From CAYLJJ01 sp964384025 (GTDB taxonomy: Bacteria > Myxococcota_A > Bradymonadia > UBA7976 > UBA1532), in assembly GCA_964384025.1 (NCBI GenBank), contig CAYLJJ010000078.1, positions 1 to 34,503 on the forward strand: a stretch of 34,503 nucleotides of DNA. The letters run 5' to 3'. A program made the translations under genes and the position numbers. The first letter of the stretch is position 1. Each line of letters begins with the position of its first letter. The notes beneath the pieces were generated by a model. That model was not told the origin of the DNA. It saw only the letters and a list, made by a program, of their open reading frames with translations, and searched no databases. Below are positions 33,566-34,503 of the stretch, in pieces.

Positions 33566-34503
33566 ATGGACAGCTGGAAGAAACCCGGATTTGGTATTTC
33601 TCGGCGCGATTTCATGCGTATATGCAGCGCAGCCGCAGCAGCCATAGGTTTGCCGGTCACGGCCGCTGAAGCCTTTTTCAAGACTGTTCAGTTGAAATCA
33701 CGTCCGTCGGTTATTTGGTTGCACTTCCAAGAATGCACTGGATGTACCGAGACCCTGCTGCGCGCCAGCTATCCGAGTATCCAAACCCTATTGCTCAAGC
33801 TCATCTCGCTGGATTACCACGAGACCCTGCTCACCGCCGCCGGTCACCAAGCTGAGAAATCCTTGCGTGATGCCATGCTGCGCTACGAGGGTCAGTATAT
33901 CTGTATCGTCGAAGGCGCTATTCCAACCAAGGATGGTGGTGTCTATTGCAAGATAGCTGGCCGGACGGCTCTCGACATGTTGCGAGATGTTGGTGGCAAG
34001 GCAGGGGTCATCATCGCCGTCGGTTCCTGCGCAAGCTTTGGAGGTCTCCCCGCTGCCAAGCCGAATCCCACCGGCGCCAAGGGCGTACCTGACATTCTCA
34101 AGAATAAGCCGGTGGTCACCATTCCCGGTTGTCCTCCACATCCCTACAACCTGCTGGGTACAGTGCTGCACTACCTCACCTACGGCAAGTTGCCCGCCCT
34201 CGACACAAAGAATAGACCGCTGTTCGCCTATGGTCGCAGTATCCATGAGCATTGCCCCAGGCGACCCCATTTTGACGCTGGCCGTTTTGCCGAATGCTAC
34301 GGCGATGATGCTCATAGACTGGGGCACTGTCTGTACAAGCTTGGCTGCAAGGGCCCCGAGACCTTTTCCAGCTGCCCTACACAACATTTCTGTGATGTTT
34401 CAGGAGTTTGGCCCGTAGGCATCGGGCACCCCTGCCTGGGTTGCACCGAGCAGGCGCTGGCTTTTCGCAAGCCCCTGCACGAACTGGCAACCATCCCCGA
34501 GCC
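33566..34503 (+). CDS. hyaA: [NiFe]-hydrogenase small subunit, 3'-partial
   Basis: 312 codons are visible and the frame is open at the window end. AAGGAGG lies five bases before ATG 33566. A twin-arginine signal SRRDFM (12-17) followed by an Ala-rich hydrophobic stretch directs the folded heterodimer out by the Tat route. Cys57-T-G-Cys60 with ETLL, then GSCASFGG and GCPPHPYN are the proximal Fe-S ligands; HEHCPRRPHFDAGRF, CLYKLGCKGP and HPCLGC give the distal and medial clusters. The pattern fits group 1 membrane-bound uptake hydrogenases, which oxidise H2 in the periplasm and pass electrons to quinone. The large subunit should lie just beyond the window. The gene starts a new unit after the AT-rich gap. 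Confidence 0.95.
   Translation, partial: MDSWKKPGFGISRRDFMRICSAAAAAIGLPVTAAEAFFKTVQLKSRPSVIWLHFQECTGCTETLLRASYPSIQTLLLKLISLDYHETLLTAAGHQAEKSLRDAMLRYEGQYICIVEGAIPTKDGGVYCKIAGRTALDMLRDVGGKAGVIIAVGSCASFGGLPAAKPNPTGAKGVPDILKNKPVVTIPGCPPHPYNLLGTVLHYLTYGKLPALDTKNRPLFAYGRSIHEHCPRRPHFDAGRFAECYGDDAHRLGHCLYKLGCKGPETFSSCPTQHFCDVSGVWPVGIGHPCLGCTEQALAFRKPLHELATIPE

Noticed and set aside
1..34503. CRISPR arrays, insertion sequences, rRNA or tRNA genes
   Set aside because: No regularly spaced direct repeats, transposase motifs or terminal inverted repeats, and no RNA gene patterns were seen.

Overview
The window looks like chromosome of a Myxococcota-type (former deltaproteobacterial) bacterium. The base composition is moderately GC-rich. 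There is a C-terminal tail of the MYXO-CTERM type (Gly-Cys, hydrophobic helix, Arg cluster), many lipoproteins with Cys-rich modules, a class III-like PHA machinery, and a retron reverse transcriptase whose motifs resemble those of myxobacterial retrons. The taxonomic call is inference from these family traits; no rRNA marker is present.

Positions 1-7331 (+): a tightly overlapping three-gene unit. It holds a giant HEAT/ARM-repeat protein (its 5' end lies outside the window), a winged-helix plus SWIM zinc-finger protein, and a retron-type reverse transcriptase with YADD, NAxxH and ITG motifs. From memory this matches the rarely studied 'type XIII' retron layout (ARM + WHSWIM + RT). No msr-msd space exists next to the RT. 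A SigZ-like ECF sigma factor and an ArsM arsenite methyltransferase converge on the RT from the minus strand.

Positions 9184-16634 (+): a two-P-domain lipoprotein, a YdcF/ElyC-like DUF218 membrane protein, then a lipoprotein / S4-type channel with RCK / second RCK protein operon, then a DASS (SLC13-type) anion transporter. Positions 16725-19324: the housekeeping pair rpsO-pnp, with tandem terminators and a structured pnp leader.

Positions 19344-32580 (-): the most interesting block, two PHA gene sets on one strand. The promoter-distal set (28460 down to 19344) is an eight-gene string with gaps of at most 8 bp or short overlaps: a three-repeat lipoprotein, an alpha/beta-hydrolase lipoprotein, an outer-membrane barrel, a one-repeat lipoprotein, a PhaE-like subunit, PhaC, an acyl-CoA ligase and PhaJ. 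The other set (32580 down to 28550) encodes a small phasin-like protein, a PhaE-like subunit, a second PhaC, the repressor PhaR and a MYXO-CTERM lipase-like protein. Each set is preceded by the same palindrome, TTTTGTGC-N3-GCACAAAA, lying 3-5 bp upstream of an identical TTGACC -35 box. This suggests one PhaR-type regulon joining envelope proteins to intracellular PHA synthesis. The likely job (inference) is capture or hydrolysis of hydrophobic acyl material at the cell surface, activation to acyl-CoA, and storage as PHA.

Positions 32581-33565 are AT-rich and apparently gene-free, followed by the start of a Tat-exported [NiFe]-hydrogenase small subunit that runs off the window end.
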